Below, piece by piece: positions 1-7,229 of a DNA stretch of 18,082 nucleotides (position 1 is its first letter; each line of letters begins with the position of its first letter). The stretch is from NCBI GenBank assembly GCA_945872225.1, contig CAMBZK010000006.1, forward strand, positions 1 to 18,082. The letters run 5' to 3'. The notes beneath the pieces were generated by a model. That model was not told the DNA's origin. It saw only the letters and a list, made by a program, of their open reading frames with translations, and made no database searches. A program made the translations under genes and the position numbers. Origin of the DNA: a candidate division TM6 bacterium UASB124. Its GTDB lineage: Bacteria > Babelota > Babeliae > Babelales > RVW-14.

Positions 1-1
1 T

Positions 2-937
2 GCGACAAAGCGTTTACCTCAAGAGCGCCCTGCACAAGCATCATCAAAAACGGCAGCTTACAACAGCTCACTGCTTAATTTTGTTACTAAAATTTATAAC
101 CATAAATCATATGCTGTCGAACTTTCGCAAAACGCCACGCACGTGACTCAATTTCTTGATTTAAGCAACGAGCTTAATCTTGGGGTTGATGCCATTTATG
201 TCTCAACACGCCTGTTTTATAACAAAATCAAAGCTGCTGAAGTAGTTGACGACACCATGATTTTACACTTGCTTGATTCTACGCCACGCCTCCTCGAGAG
301 GCACTTTGCACCGTACGGCGATGCCCCAGATCAGCCTGATTTAGCATTCATAAAAAAGCAGCTTGAGGGCTTAATTCTTAGTAAATTTACTCGCCAAGTT
401 GATCTATTTAAGCGCGAACCAGACACCTTTGTCTCAAGCCTGGCACAAGAGCTGGCGCATTTTTATGAATCAGAGACGGCGCGTAGTAAAAAAAATATAG
501 CGAAAGAAGAAAGCGTTGAGCGCTTGCGCAACGTCATCATTCGGTTTTATGACACCATGCTCAGCAAGGCGATGTGGAATCCACAAGAGCCAACGGCCGC
601 ATGGAACTCATTTGTTACCATTGCACAAGGCTTACAGCGCCTGGGCGAATATAATATTATCAAGCACATGGACGATCTGGATGACCTGCTCTGGACGCTC
701 ACCCATCGCTTTTGTTATTTCCTCGACCTTACTGGCGCATCATTGCCTCTGATGTTTTATGAACGCGTTGAGCGTGACCTGGGTGAAAAGGCTGTCTATT
801 TCTTAGAGTTCCGGGAACAGGATGAAGGCATCACGAGCAAAAAAGATACCCTCCACGATGCGTTGGTCCATGCCAAAGCGCGTGCCATCGCTTATGAAAA
901 AAAGGGCATCATTTCAGCACCCGTCATGTTTCGCTAG
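2..937 (+). CDS. Unrecognised protein, 5' end outside window
   Basis: I do not recognise the family. The frame is open from base 2 to the TAG at 935-937, giving 311 visible residues. A GTG at 143 could be read as a start, but it has no purine-rich ribosome site. The codons before it also continue smoothly (for example NFVTKIYNHKSYAVEL), so I take the gene to enter from the left edge. The visible part is soluble-looking and mostly helical, with alternating charged and hydrophobic stretches. The first 20 or so residues look like an Ala/Ser/Gln-rich linker. No catalytic motif or membrane segment is evident. A 6-bp inverted repeat (951-956 with 966-971) follows but lacks a T run, so it is not a convincing terminator. 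Sure that it codes; function unknown. Confidence 0.8.
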   Translation, partial: ATKRLPQERPAQASSKTAAYNSSLLNFVTKIYNHKSYAVELSQNATHVTQFLDLSNELNLGVDAIYVSTRLFYNKIKAAEVVDDTMILHLLDSTPRLLERHFAPYGDAPDQPDLAFIKKQLEGLILSKFTRQVDLFKREPDTFVSSLAQELAHFYESETARSKKNIAKEESVERLRNVIIRFYDTMLSKAMWNPQEPTAAWNSFVTIAQGLQRLGEYNIIKHMDDLDDLLWTLTHRFCYFLDLTGASLPLMFYERVERDLGEKAVYFLEFREQDEGITSKKDTLHDALVHAKARAIAYEKKGIISAPVMFR

Positions 938-1141
938 AAAAAATCACCCAGGAGACCATATCAACGTCTCCAGCGACTGGGCAACCTAAAATAATTTCCC
1001 CTTGCTTCCCAAGTCATACATTAATTACAATTAGAAATAATTAATAGTGGTTAGCACTTATTTCTGCTAGCGACTTTTGGCTATTTTTGCAGTATTTTTC
1101 GGAGAGTTAATTCATTTTTATTAAAAAAGAGGGATTTTCAT

Positions 1142-2521
1142 ATGAAATTGTGTAAAAAAATAACCAAGGGCATCTTGGCCTTAAGCCTAGTACTGGTGAG
1201 CACACCTAGCCTGTTTTGCGCAGCTGTTGAAGAATCAGTATCCGTGAGAGATTGTCGTAACCAACTTATCCCACGCACAGCAGAGGCCCTTGCCGCAGTC
1301 GACGAATGGTGCGGCTCAGACCAAGCAGGCATTGTAGTGAGCATGGCTCACATTGCCAACCCGAGATTCAAGGCAGCCCTCGATTATTTTTTTGGTGACC
1401 CCGAAGTAGGACACTTAATGCGTAAATCACGCTTTATGATGGAAGATGGCAATCAGTTTTCACATACCTTAAGAACACGAGATGACAGATCAAGGTATGC
1501 AGGAGTGCCAAGCCCAATTGTCTGGAGCGAGGCGCGCAAGGCCTTTGAAGCTGCACAAAGAGCTCACCTAGCTGAGCGTGAATATTTGCTAAGCGGTGTT
1601 TTAACACGTCACCCTGGTATTGAAAGAACTAGCATTAACAGCGATGGCATCATCTCGCTTATATTTCCAGGCTTTGAAGGGTATAAAGTTGAAATAGCCC
1701 TTTACGACTGGCCAATTGTTCGCCAAGGACCTTTTTATAGCGAAGAACGGTTTGTGCTGCATGATCTTGCAGCAGCGCTGCACGCAAAAAGCATTAATGA
1801 TGTTATTGAAACCCAAAGGCTCGGGCACATTGATCGCGTCGATACACAGCTTTACCGACTGCCATGGGTTCTAGAACGAGCATTAAATGATCACGATTTT
1901 GTCGTTGTTACACCGTATCACAAATATGGCACAGAGGCACTCATCACCACCTATGCAGACCTGCTGGAAACACAAAAATATCTCCGTGAACAAATAGGAG
2001 AAAAAGAAGGCGGTGCACCAATCTACAAAGCAAGACAAACACCACTTGCTTGTTCGTTGGGGCTATCAGCAGAAGAGCTTGATGGGGTACTCGTTGAGAT
2101 CATACAAGTTATTACCGGTGCAAGTATTTGGTGCGTTGGATCACTTGATCATGCCAACATCATTCTCTACAGAGCTGCCAGTGGCGAACTGCGCGCAGCT
2201 TTTACCAATATCCGGCGCCCTGCTTTTGGTAGCAGTGAAGCAAAAGATTTTTATCAAAAAGAATCCAGCGAAACCTTAATACAACGAGGGGACAGATTCG
2301 GCATGGGCGGCGCACTCAATGACGCTGGCGAGTGGCAAAGTGAATGGTATGGCTTTAGAGACATGCTCCGCGATGCTGGTGGACGCCGTAGCACTCCTCC
2401 AAGTGGTGGTGCTGGCGCAGGAGCTGGCAGCAGCGGTAAATCAATAAAAAAATATGTTTCAATAAAAAGCCCCCGGCAATGTACCGGGGGCTTTTTATTT
2501 TATTCTACAATGCTTTTTTAG
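1142..2521 (+). CDS. Secreted protein of unknown function, C-terminus runs through terminator
   Basis: 459 residues. Residues 1-27 form a signal peptide (charged MKLCKKITK, hydrophobic ALSLVLV, likely signal peptidase I site near FCA-AV), so the product is exported. The ATG at 1142 follows an AGAGGG ribosome site at about 1128-1133. The mature part (30-400) is rich in charged and aromatic residues and matches no family I can name. A Gly/Ala/Ser linker lies at about 420-432 (SGGAGAGAGSSG). The last 20 or so codons are translated from a strong terminator hairpin at 2464-2496, and the TAG overlaps the stop of the convergent gene. Both other frames stop just before the hairpin (TAA at 2437 and 2445). 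A one-base slip in the repetitive linker could therefore have destroyed the original stop. The gene is real; its 3' end is doubtful. Confidence 0.8.
   Translation: MKLCKKITKGILALSLVLVSTPSLFCAAVEESVSVRDCRNQLIPRTAEALAAVDEWCGSDQAGIVVSMAHIANPRFKAALDYFFGDPEVGHLMRKSRFMMEDGNQFSHTLRTRDDRSRYAGVPSPIVWSEARKAFEAAQRAHLAEREYLLSGVLTRHPGIERTSINSDGIISLIFPGFEGYKVEIALYDWPIVRQGPFYSEERFVLHDLAAALHAKSINDVIETQRLGHIDRVDTQLYRLPWVLERALNDHDFVVVTPYHKYGTEALITTYADLLETQKYLREQIGEKEGGAPIYKARQTPLACSLGLSAEELDGVLVEIIQVITGASIWCVGSLDHANIILYRAASGELRAAFTNIRRPAFGSSEAKDFYQKESSETLIQRGDRFGMGGALNDAGEWQSEWYGFRDMLRDAGGRRSTPPSGGAGAGAGSSGKSIKKYVSIKSPRQCTGGFLFYSTMLF
2464..2496. terminator. Bidirectional intrinsic terminator
   Basis: A perfect 13-bp stem, AAAAAGCCCCCGG at 2464-2476 pairing with CCGGGGGCTTTTT at 2484-2496, encloses the 7-base loop CAATGTA. 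There is a T run at either end depending on strand, so it can stop both the + gene from the left and the - gene from the right. It lies inside the apparent last codons of the + gene. Confidence 0.9.
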
Positions 2522-3069
2522 AACCGAACGTGCAATACGCTACCATCAGCAGCCTGCATATCATAGACACCAAGCGCTACAAATGGCGCTGCGGCAAGAA
2601 AAGTCCCAATAATTTTGTTTGGCTCTGTGCGGAAGAAATAACTCGCCGTCAAAACACCCCAGGCACCAAGACCAAAGGCCACGTGCGTATTACCAACAGC
2701 CTCCTGCGCAGGTGTCAATAAATCAACCCCAAGGGCTTGCATACTATAGGCCAAGCCATGCGTCATAAGGGTAATTGGCAAAGCATATTCAACCATACCG
2801 TTGAGTAAACGATCTTGCGGACAATCTCGCTTAAATAACATTTGCTTTGATGTGCCGGCAAGCCAAGTGGCACCAACCGTTGTTATCGCACCGCTAAAAA
2901 GTAGCTGGCGTGCGTCAATTTCATGGTACCGAGGAGCAACTTCTAAATGCATATTTCTTGCTGAAGCAGTGCCATTTGGTCGCAACTTCAATGGAGTCTT
3001 GGTAGTTGATTGATACTGAGCAGCTTGTGCGGTTGTTGCTGTTAACAACAATAACAATACGTATTTCAT
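2518..3069 (-). CDS. Small exported or membrane protein of unknown function
   Basis: 183 residues. The N-terminus MKYVLLLLLTATTAQA-AQY is a clear signal peptide with an AQA cleavage site. After a short polar stretch (20-52) come three or four hydrophobic segments, at about 55-72, 93-113, 127-147 and 153-169, so the mature protein probably sits in the inner membrane. No known family is recognised. The ribosome site GAAAG lies just upstream of the ATG on the minus strand. The gene is convergent with the 1142-2521 gene: the two stop codons overlap, and both share the bidirectional hairpin at 2464-2496. Confidence 0.75.
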   Translation of the reverse strand: MKYVLLLLLTATTAQAAQYQSTTKTPLKLRPNGTASARNMHLEVAPRYHEIDARQLLFSGAITTVGATWLAGTSKQMLFKRDCPQDRLLNGMVEYALPITLMTHGLAYSMQALGVDLLTPAQEAVGNTHVAFGLGAWGVLTASYFFRTEPNKIIGTFLAAAPFVALGVYDMQAADGSVLHVRF

Positions 3070-3295
3070 AATCTATCTTTCAGGTAAAAACATTGATGTT
3101 TACATCCTAAACCAACCCAACCCTATTAAGAGCACTACGATAGCAGAGCAAAGCCAAAGGTCAAAAAGGCCCATTAAAATAGCTCTTTTTTAGAGTTTAA
3201 TACTCCCAGTTGCACTACTTGGAACAAACTGCTACAGTTAGAAAATCTTTCATAATAATTATGCGCATAGCATACACAACCAAGGAGTGGTATTG

Positions 3296-3334
3296 ATGAA
3301 AATCTCTACGACCAGGGTCATCACGGCCCGATAA
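3296..3334 (+). CDS. Possible leader peptide (12 residues)
   Basis: The reading is MKISTTRVITAR and stop. AAGGAG at 3282-3287 sits eight bases before the ATG, one of the best ribosome sites in the window. The stop codon abuts an inverted repeat with a T run, an arrangement seen in attenuator leaders. The peptide has no run of a single amino acid codon, although four of its twelve residues are Thr and two are Arg. It may be chance or the remnant of a longer gene. Confidence 0.25.
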   Translation: MKISTTRVITAR

Positions 3335-3382
3335 GCTCAGTTGCTCTCATTAGCGGAATTGCTGCTGAGCCTGTCTTTTTTT
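3335..3382 (+). terminator. Possible attenuator or terminator before ABC operon
   Basis: GCTCAG (3335-3340) pairs with CTGAGC (3365-3370), followed by CTGTC and T7 (3376-3382). The loop is large (24 bases) and the stem is only six pairs, so strength is uncertain. It starts directly after the stop of the 12-codon ORF and lies about 80 bases before the ABC ATPase start. Confidence 0.35.
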
Positions 3383-3461
3383 CCACCACATTTTTTGCAC
3401 CATAGACGTGCATACACGTTCTATTTGGCTCATTTTATCATTTTAAACCTATAGGGTTGCC

Positions 3462-4217
3462 ATGAGTATTTTATTGTCCCTGCGCGGGATAACAAAGCAG
3501 TATGGTGTTCGTCCAAGTGCACGTTTAGCACTTAAGGGCGTAACGCTGGATATCAACAAAGGCGAGATTTTAAGCTTGCTTGGCGTCAATGGCGCTGGCA
3601 AAACAACGCTGGCATCAATTATTGTAACGCTTAACCCACCAACGGCAGGAGAAATTCTGCATGAAGGTAAAAGCATCTACGATGATGTGCCAACCTACCG
3701 TCGCATGATCGGTTTCTGCCCGCAAAAACCAAACGTCAACCCAAGGCTCACCATCGAGCAAAACCTGCTCTTTGCTGGGCGCTTTTATGGCTTATCGGCA
3801 ACAGAAACACAAGAACGCGTGCGCAAACTGATGGCACGCTTTGAGCTGACCACTTACGCAAACAACACAATCGAAAGCCTTTCTGGCGGGTACAAACAGC
3901 GCTTTTTAATTGCACGTGCACTAGTACACAAACCACAGTTAGTGCTGTTTGATGAGCCAACGGTAGCGCTTGATCCGCATGTGCGGCATGAAGTATGGGC
4001 ACTGCTTAAAGAGCTTAAGGCTGAAGGCGTCACCGTCATCTTGACGACGCACTATTTGGATGAAGCAGAAGCGCTTTCTGATCGTGTGTGCATTTTGGAT
4101 GAAGGCGTCATCAAGCTTATTGATACCCCAGCAAACCTGAAAGCAGCGCATCAAAAAGATCGGCTTGAGGATGTGTTTATTAAATTGATTAATGAAAGCA
4201 AAGCTGCTGCTGAGTAG
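3462..4217 (+). CDS. ABC transporter ATP-binding protein (ABC-2 type)
   Basis: 251 residues, the usual length of DrrA/NodI/CcmA-type ATPases. It hydrolyses ATP on the cytoplasmic face to drive an ABC-2 exporter. All core motifs are present: Walker A GVNGAGKTT at 41-49, Q-loop Gln88 in FCPQ, signature LSGGYKQR at 140-147, Walker B LVLFDE at 160-165, D-loop ALDP at 169-172 and the switch His197 in TTH. The start is the ATG at 3462, with only a weak AGGG site at about 3453. The permease gene follows after 11 bases, so the two form an operon. The substrate cannot be told from sequence. It is the only ABC ATPase in the window, so it may also serve the second permease at 6399-7184 (inference). Confidence 0.95.
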   Translation: MSILLSLRGITKQYGVRPSARLALKGVTLDINKGEILSLLGVNGAGKTTLASIIVTLNPPTAGEILHEGKSIYDDVPTYRRMIGFCPQKPNVNPRLTIEQNLLFAGRFYGLSATETQERVRKLMARFELTTYANNTIESLSGGYKQRFLIARALVHKPQLVLFDEPTVALDPHVRHEVWALLKELKAEGVTVILTTHYLDEAEALSDRVCILDEGVIKLIDTPANLKAAHQKDRLEDVFIKLINESKAAAE

Positions 4218-4228
4218 AAAGGAACCCC

Positions 4229-5020
4229 ATGTTTGCAAAAATCCCAACATACTGGTCTGTGCTAGGGCAAATGCTCTACGCCGACCTCTTGACCTTTAAA
4301 CCCATGATCAAAACTAAGCTCATCGATCTTTTTATCTATATCGGTATTACGGTCGTGGTTATGGGCTACTTGCTCACCAGCTTTGGCATACGAGCAGACT
4401 TTGGTATTTTTACGGCTGCCAGCCTTGTTGGTAGCGTGTCAATGTTTGAGATCTACCCTCGAGCAGCAGAAGTCGTCATGGACCTTACTGGCAATAAGGT
4501 TATCTCTTACGATTTAACGCTACCCTTCCCTTCATGGCTAGCAATCGCACGGCTTGCAATCACGACCGCGATTCAATCACTTTTTGTCAGTATTTTTTCA
4601 CTGCCAATTGGGTTCCTCTTTGTGTACCAACAATTTGACGCATCGCACTTTTCATGGTTTTGGGTTGTTGCCTTATTGCTTATGAGCAATCTGTTTTTTG
4701 GCTTTTTTAGTCTACTGCTTTCATGTTATGTGCAAAACATTCAACAGCTCGGATCAAGCTGGATGCGGATTATTTTCCCCCTCTGGACACTCGGTGGCTT
4801 CCAATTTACGTGGGCTGTACTGTTTGCAAAATCAAAAACACTTGGGTATCTCGCATTACTTAATCCTGCCTTGTATGCACAAGAGGGAGTGCGATCTGCT
4901 ATTTTGGGACAAGCTGAAAATCTGCCCTGCTGGCTCTGCTTTGTGGCACTCGTTATTTTTACAGCGCTATGCGCCTTTGTCAGTATTAAAACAATGATGA
5001 AGCGCTTAGATTGCGTTTAA
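4229..5020 (+). CDS. ABC-2 type permease, copy 1
   Basis: 263 residues with about six hydrophobic segments (roughly 30-52, 57-75, 108-132, 141-170, 178-196 and 230-252), as expected for an ABC-2 integral membrane subunit. It forms the channel for the ATPase encoded just upstream. An AAAGGA ribosome site precedes the ATG by a few bases, and an intrinsic terminator follows at once. Conserved blocks shared with the paralogue at 6399-7184 include RADFGIF, YDLTLP.PSWLAIAR and the exact C-terminus MMKRLDCV. About half of the positions look identical by eye. Arg/Lys at the N-terminal loop and the MMKRLD tail likely face the cytoplasm. The exported substrate is unknown. Confidence 0.9.
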   Translation: MFAKIPTYWSVLGQMLYADLLTFKPMIKTKLIDLFIYIGITVVVMGYLLTSFGIRADFGIFTAASLVGSVSMFEIYPRAAEVVMDLTGNKVISYDLTLPFPSWLAIARLAITTAIQSLFVSIFSLPIGFLFVYQQFDASHFSWFWVVALLLMSNLFFGFFSLLLSCYVQNIQQLGSSWMRIIFPLWTLGGFQFTWAVLFAKSKTLGYLALLNPALYAQEGVRSAILGQAENLPCWLCFVALVIFTALCAFVSIKTMMKRLDCV

Positions 5021-5029
5021 AACTCAATC

Positions 5030-5056
5030 GGGGCTGGTAGTTACCAGCCCCTTTTT
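5030..5056 (+). terminator. Intrinsic terminator of ABC operon
   Basis: GGGGCTGG (5030-5037) pairs with CCAGCCCC (5044-5051) around TAGTTA, followed by TTTTT. A similar GGGGCT/AGCCCC hairpin follows the second permease gene, suggesting that the terminator was duplicated together with the permease. Confidence 0.9.
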
Positions 5057-5075
5057 ATGCAAAAAATAGCTCTGC

Positions 5076-5180
5076 TTACAGCCTCTTTTCTTGCTCAGAC
5101 CTAAAGCTTATTTCACGTTTTGCAGTATTAATACGTACATCATTGATAAGCAAGCTAATGAATTGGTAGTTGGCATTCAT
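5076..5180 (-). CDS. Small ORF coupled to secreted GNAT gene
   Basis: 34 residues starting MNANYQFISLLINDVRI and ending SEQEKRL, with no close family known to me. The ATG at 5180-5178 overlaps the TGA of the upstream acetyltransferase gene as ATGA, and GAGGAG stands seven bases before it, so translation would be both coupled and independently well initiated. The peptide is amphipathic: a short hydrophobic start and a charged end. It is too short for routine gene callers. It could be a real small protein or a fragment of a decayed gene. Confidence 0.45.
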   Translation of the reverse strand: MNANYQFISLLINDVRINTAKREISFRSEQEKRL

Positions 5181-5941
5181 ACTAACTCCTCACTGGTCAG
5201 ATAAACAATACTGCCACGACCTTTATTTTCGGCTAAAAAGACTTTATTTCCTTCATCATCAAAGGCTGGCTTGGTTGTTGGGTATCGTAAATGAATGATC
5301 AGCTTGCCTTGGGATAGCACTTTAACAATTCCGTGCTCATCTGTGATTCTCTCTATTTGTCCATACAACAAGGCAACACTTTCTTTCTTTACTATATGCC
5401 TATGAGCAAAACGTAATAATTGAGACTGTATGCCATGCCCACGAAAATCAGCAACGGTATACTGGCTGCCAACGTAGATGTAGGTTGTACTTTCATCTGA
5501 ACCATCGAGCACAGAAGAAGGGATAATTCCTTCGCTAGTGATACACATGCTACACGTTGTAGCCTCTGCACTTTCGCTAATGCCTAACTCAACCGCCATG
5601 ACTGCTTTTCGTTCTTCATAATCAGCAAGCTCAAATAATTTGAGCATAGCAACCGGCCGATTGGTAGCCTGTTCGTAAGCTATAAAAAAACGTCCCTTAG
5701 AGGCAGCTTCAACAATCTTCTTTCTTTGCTCTTGCTTGGGATAAATGAATAATGCCTGTTTTGCATCAATATCATCTTCAATTTGGCCAAACAGTGCCAT
5801 GATGTTTTCACTATCCTCTAGCGTTGCTGCTCGTTTACAACAATAAGAAGTGGCAGCCTCATGACTACTTGGCGTTGCAACAGTGAAAAAACCAAATAAC
5901 AATATAAAAAAAGAGAAGCAGTATTTAAATAATAATTTCAT
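5177..5941 (-). CDS. Secreted GNAT-like acetyltransferase
   Basis: 254 residues. The N-terminus MKLLFKYCFSFFILLFGFFTVA is a signal peptide, so the enzyme is predicted to leave the cytoplasm. The remainder resembles a GNAT fold: YIYVGSQYTVADFRGHGIQS (about 154-173) carries the acetyl-CoA binding signature RGHGIQ at 167-172 with a preceding strand, followed by the helix LLRFAHRHIV. A Cys-rich patch (CCK at 34-36; C130 and C133) is compatible with an oxidising compartment. Acetyl-CoA is normally cytosolic, so a secreted GNAT suggests action inside a host cell (inference). A TGGAG ribosome site precedes the ATG on the minus strand. A second secreted GNAT lies at 14139-14780. Confidence 0.7.
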   Translation of the reverse strand: MKLLFKYCFSFFILLFGFFTVATPSSHEAATSYCCKRAATLEDSENIMALFGQIEDDIDAKQALFIYPKQEQRKKIVEAASKGRFFIAYEQATNRPVAMLKLFELADYEERKAVMAVELGISESAEATTCSMCITSEGIIPSSVLDGSDESTTYIYVGSQYTVADFRGHGIQSQLLRFAHRHIVKKESVALLYGQIERITDEHGIVKVLSQGKLIIHLRYPTTKPAFDDEGNKVFLAENKGRGSIVYLTSEELV

Positions 5942-6398
5942 AGCAAAACTCCATGCGTGCTGTTCCTTCCATGCACAAAGGCAAGTAGGCGCTAAAGCAG
6001 CATTAAAAGATTAACGCAAAGCATAAAACGACCTCTGTAGCGCTATAATAAACGCACAGTTATTGTAGATTTACAAAAATAATAAGGGTAAAAAATTATG
6101 CGACTTGGCGACAAGGCCAGCGGCCGGATACTCTGGCAGGCCACGTGTTATTTTGCATGAAAATGATCTGGATGGTACTAGAAAGTACGGGCTGATATTT
6201 TATGTGTGCCATCAGATTATCTCTTTGTATAAGTAGTTATAGGTTTTTTTACTCTATCAGAACAAAAATCACGACACAAATGACGTTTATTTTTCTAATA
6301 AAACCGTTAGTTTTTCTTTGCTATAGTGACTTAATATACTTTTTTGATTACGTTGTAGCGCAGTGTTCCATCAAAAATGATCTTAAAAAGGGCTTTTC
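5942..6398. other. Divergent intergenic region, 457 bases
   Basis: This stretch separates the GNAT gene (minus) from permease copy 2 (plus). It contains a TATAAT at 6044-6049 without a matching -35, a small GC-rich block holding a 20-codon ORF (6098-6160), an AT-rich part, and from 6316 the sequence block repeated at 8529-8642. No full-length gene is seen; an open frame at 6202-6444 has unlikely content and overlaps the permease. Confidence 0.6.
6098..6160 (+). CDS. Possible 20-residue ORF in GC-rich patch
   Basis: ATG at 6098 with TAAGGG nine bases upstream; product MRLGDKASGRILWQATCYFA. The patch is clearly more GC-rich than its AT-rich surroundings, so it may be a structured RNA segment or a gene remnant rather than a gene. 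It lies 238 bases before permease copy 2. Weakly supported. Confidence 0.2.
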   Translation: MRLGDKASGRILWQATCYFA

Positions 6399-6429
6399 AT
6401 GCTTTCTTATTTCTCATCATACTGGCCAA
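6316..6429 (+). repeat. Upstream/5' permease repeat, copy A
   Basis: This 114-base block matches 8529-8642 without gaps, about 88 of 114 positions by hand count. The first 40 bases (CTTTG to CGTTG) match at 37 positions and include TATAGTGACTTAATAT, a promoter-like AT-rich element. The block covers the untranslated region, the ribosome site and the first nine or ten codons of permease copy 2. Confidence 0.85.
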
Positions 6430-7184
6430 TTTTTTATCAACTGATACGTGCTGATTTTATTGGCTCCCTGCCATTGATCAAAGATCGAGTTATTGATACC
6501 TGTATCTTTGTGGCATTTAACGTCCTTATAAGTGGTTTTTTGCTTGTAGGTGTCCGAGCAGATTTTGGAATTTTTATGGTTGCGACCTTTGCCGGTTCTG
6601 CGTGCTCATCTCATATTTATTCGCAGATTACCGAGATCGTTGTAGATTTAAAAAACAATAAAGTTATTACCTATGATTTGACACTTCCAATACCATCGTG
6701 GCTTGCCATAGCGCGCATTGCGATTTCCAATGCACTGCAGTCATTGTTGGTCAGCACGGTTATATTTCCCTTTGGCCTGCTTTTTGTGTGGCGACAATTC
6801 AATCCGGCAAATTTTTCTGCCATGTGGTTTTCACTGTTTTTTATAATCAGCTGCATATTTTGCGGATTTTTTGGCCTTCTTGCCGTATCATTTATCCCGT
6901 CAGTGCAGCATTTGCGTATGGCATGGTTGCGCATTATTTATCCGATGTGGATGATGGGTGGCATGCAATTTGCTTGGGCAACCTTGTATGAGCGATCAGC
7001 ATTTTTTGGCTATCTTGCGTTAGCAAATCCGTTCACTTACATGCAAGAGGGAATGCGTGGTGCGGTGCTCGGGCAAGTTGGCAGTATCCCCTGCTTGATT
7101 TGCTTTGTCGCACTGATTGGCTTTTCAATAATATCTGGCTGGATTGGCGTCAAGCGTATGATGAAGCGGTTGGACTGTGTTTAA
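6399..7184 (+). CDS. ABC-2 type permease, copy 2 (orphan)
   Basis: 261 residues, paralogous to the permease at 4229-5020 along its whole length, with the same six hydrophobic segments. Identical blocks include RADFGIF, NKVI.YDLTLP, PSWLAIAR and the tail MMKRLDCV. There is no ATPase gene next to it; the nearest is at 3462-4217, so a shared ATPase or a hetero-oligomer with copy 1 is possible (inference). The ATG follows AAAAAGGG at 6385-6392. The upstream region is repeated before the zinc-finger gene at 8659, where it leads into a broken third permease copy. Gene duplication with later divergence is the simplest history. The substrate is unknown. Confidence 0.88.
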   Translation: MLSYFSSYWPIFYQLIRADFIGSLPLIKDRVIDTCIFVAFNVLISGFLLVGVRADFGIFMVATFAGSACSSHIYSQITEIVVDLKNNKVITYDLTLPIPSWLAIARIAISNALQSLLVSTVIFPFGLLFVWRQFNPANFSAMWFSLFFIISCIFCGFFGLLAVSFIPSVQHLRMAWLRIIYPMWMMGGMQFAWATLYERSAFFGYLALANPFTYMQEGMRGAVLGQVGSIPCLICFVALIGFSIISGWIGVKRMMKRLDCV

Positions 7185-7192
7185 AAAAGAAA

Positions 7193-7216
7193 GGGGCTAG
7201 CAAAAATACCAGCCCC
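7193..7216 (-). terminator. Hairpin terminating LRR-like genes
   Basis: GGGGCT (7193-7198) pairs with AGCCCC (7211-7216). On the minus strand the hairpin is followed by TTTTCTTTTTT, fitting termination of the 7230-8384 operon. On the plus strand the 3' side is A-rich, so it would be poor for the permease. Its sequence resembles the terminator at 5030-5056. Confidence 0.65.
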
Positions 7217-7229
7217 TGAATAAAAAAAA

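Larger units (their letters stand above)
3070..3461. other. Divergent intergenic region with leader-like elements
   Basis: This 392-base gap lies between the minus-strand membrane protein and the ABC ATPase gene. It holds an AT-rich first part (3070-3270), a micro-ORF with a strong ribosome site (3296-3334), and an inverted repeat followed by seven T residues (3335-3382). No full gene is visible on either strand. A different frame across 3271-3408 is open and could encode about 45 residues, but it lacks a normal start codon. Confidence 0.6.

Noticed and set aside
1..50. Zinc-finger-like half motif at the left edge (CDKAF in one frame, SALHKHH in another)
   Set aside because: It needs a frameshift within 30 bases, has no C-x2-C start or second His in place, and a third frame here runs smoothly into the long gene ending at 937.
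951..971. GGAGAC/GTCTCC inverted repeat after the first gene
   Set aside because: Six pairs, nine-base loop and no following T run, so it is not a credible terminator.
6202..6444. 80-codon open frame before and into permease copy 2
   Set aside because: Composition is unlike a protein, it overlaps the permease start, and it runs through the conserved repeat that looks regulatory.
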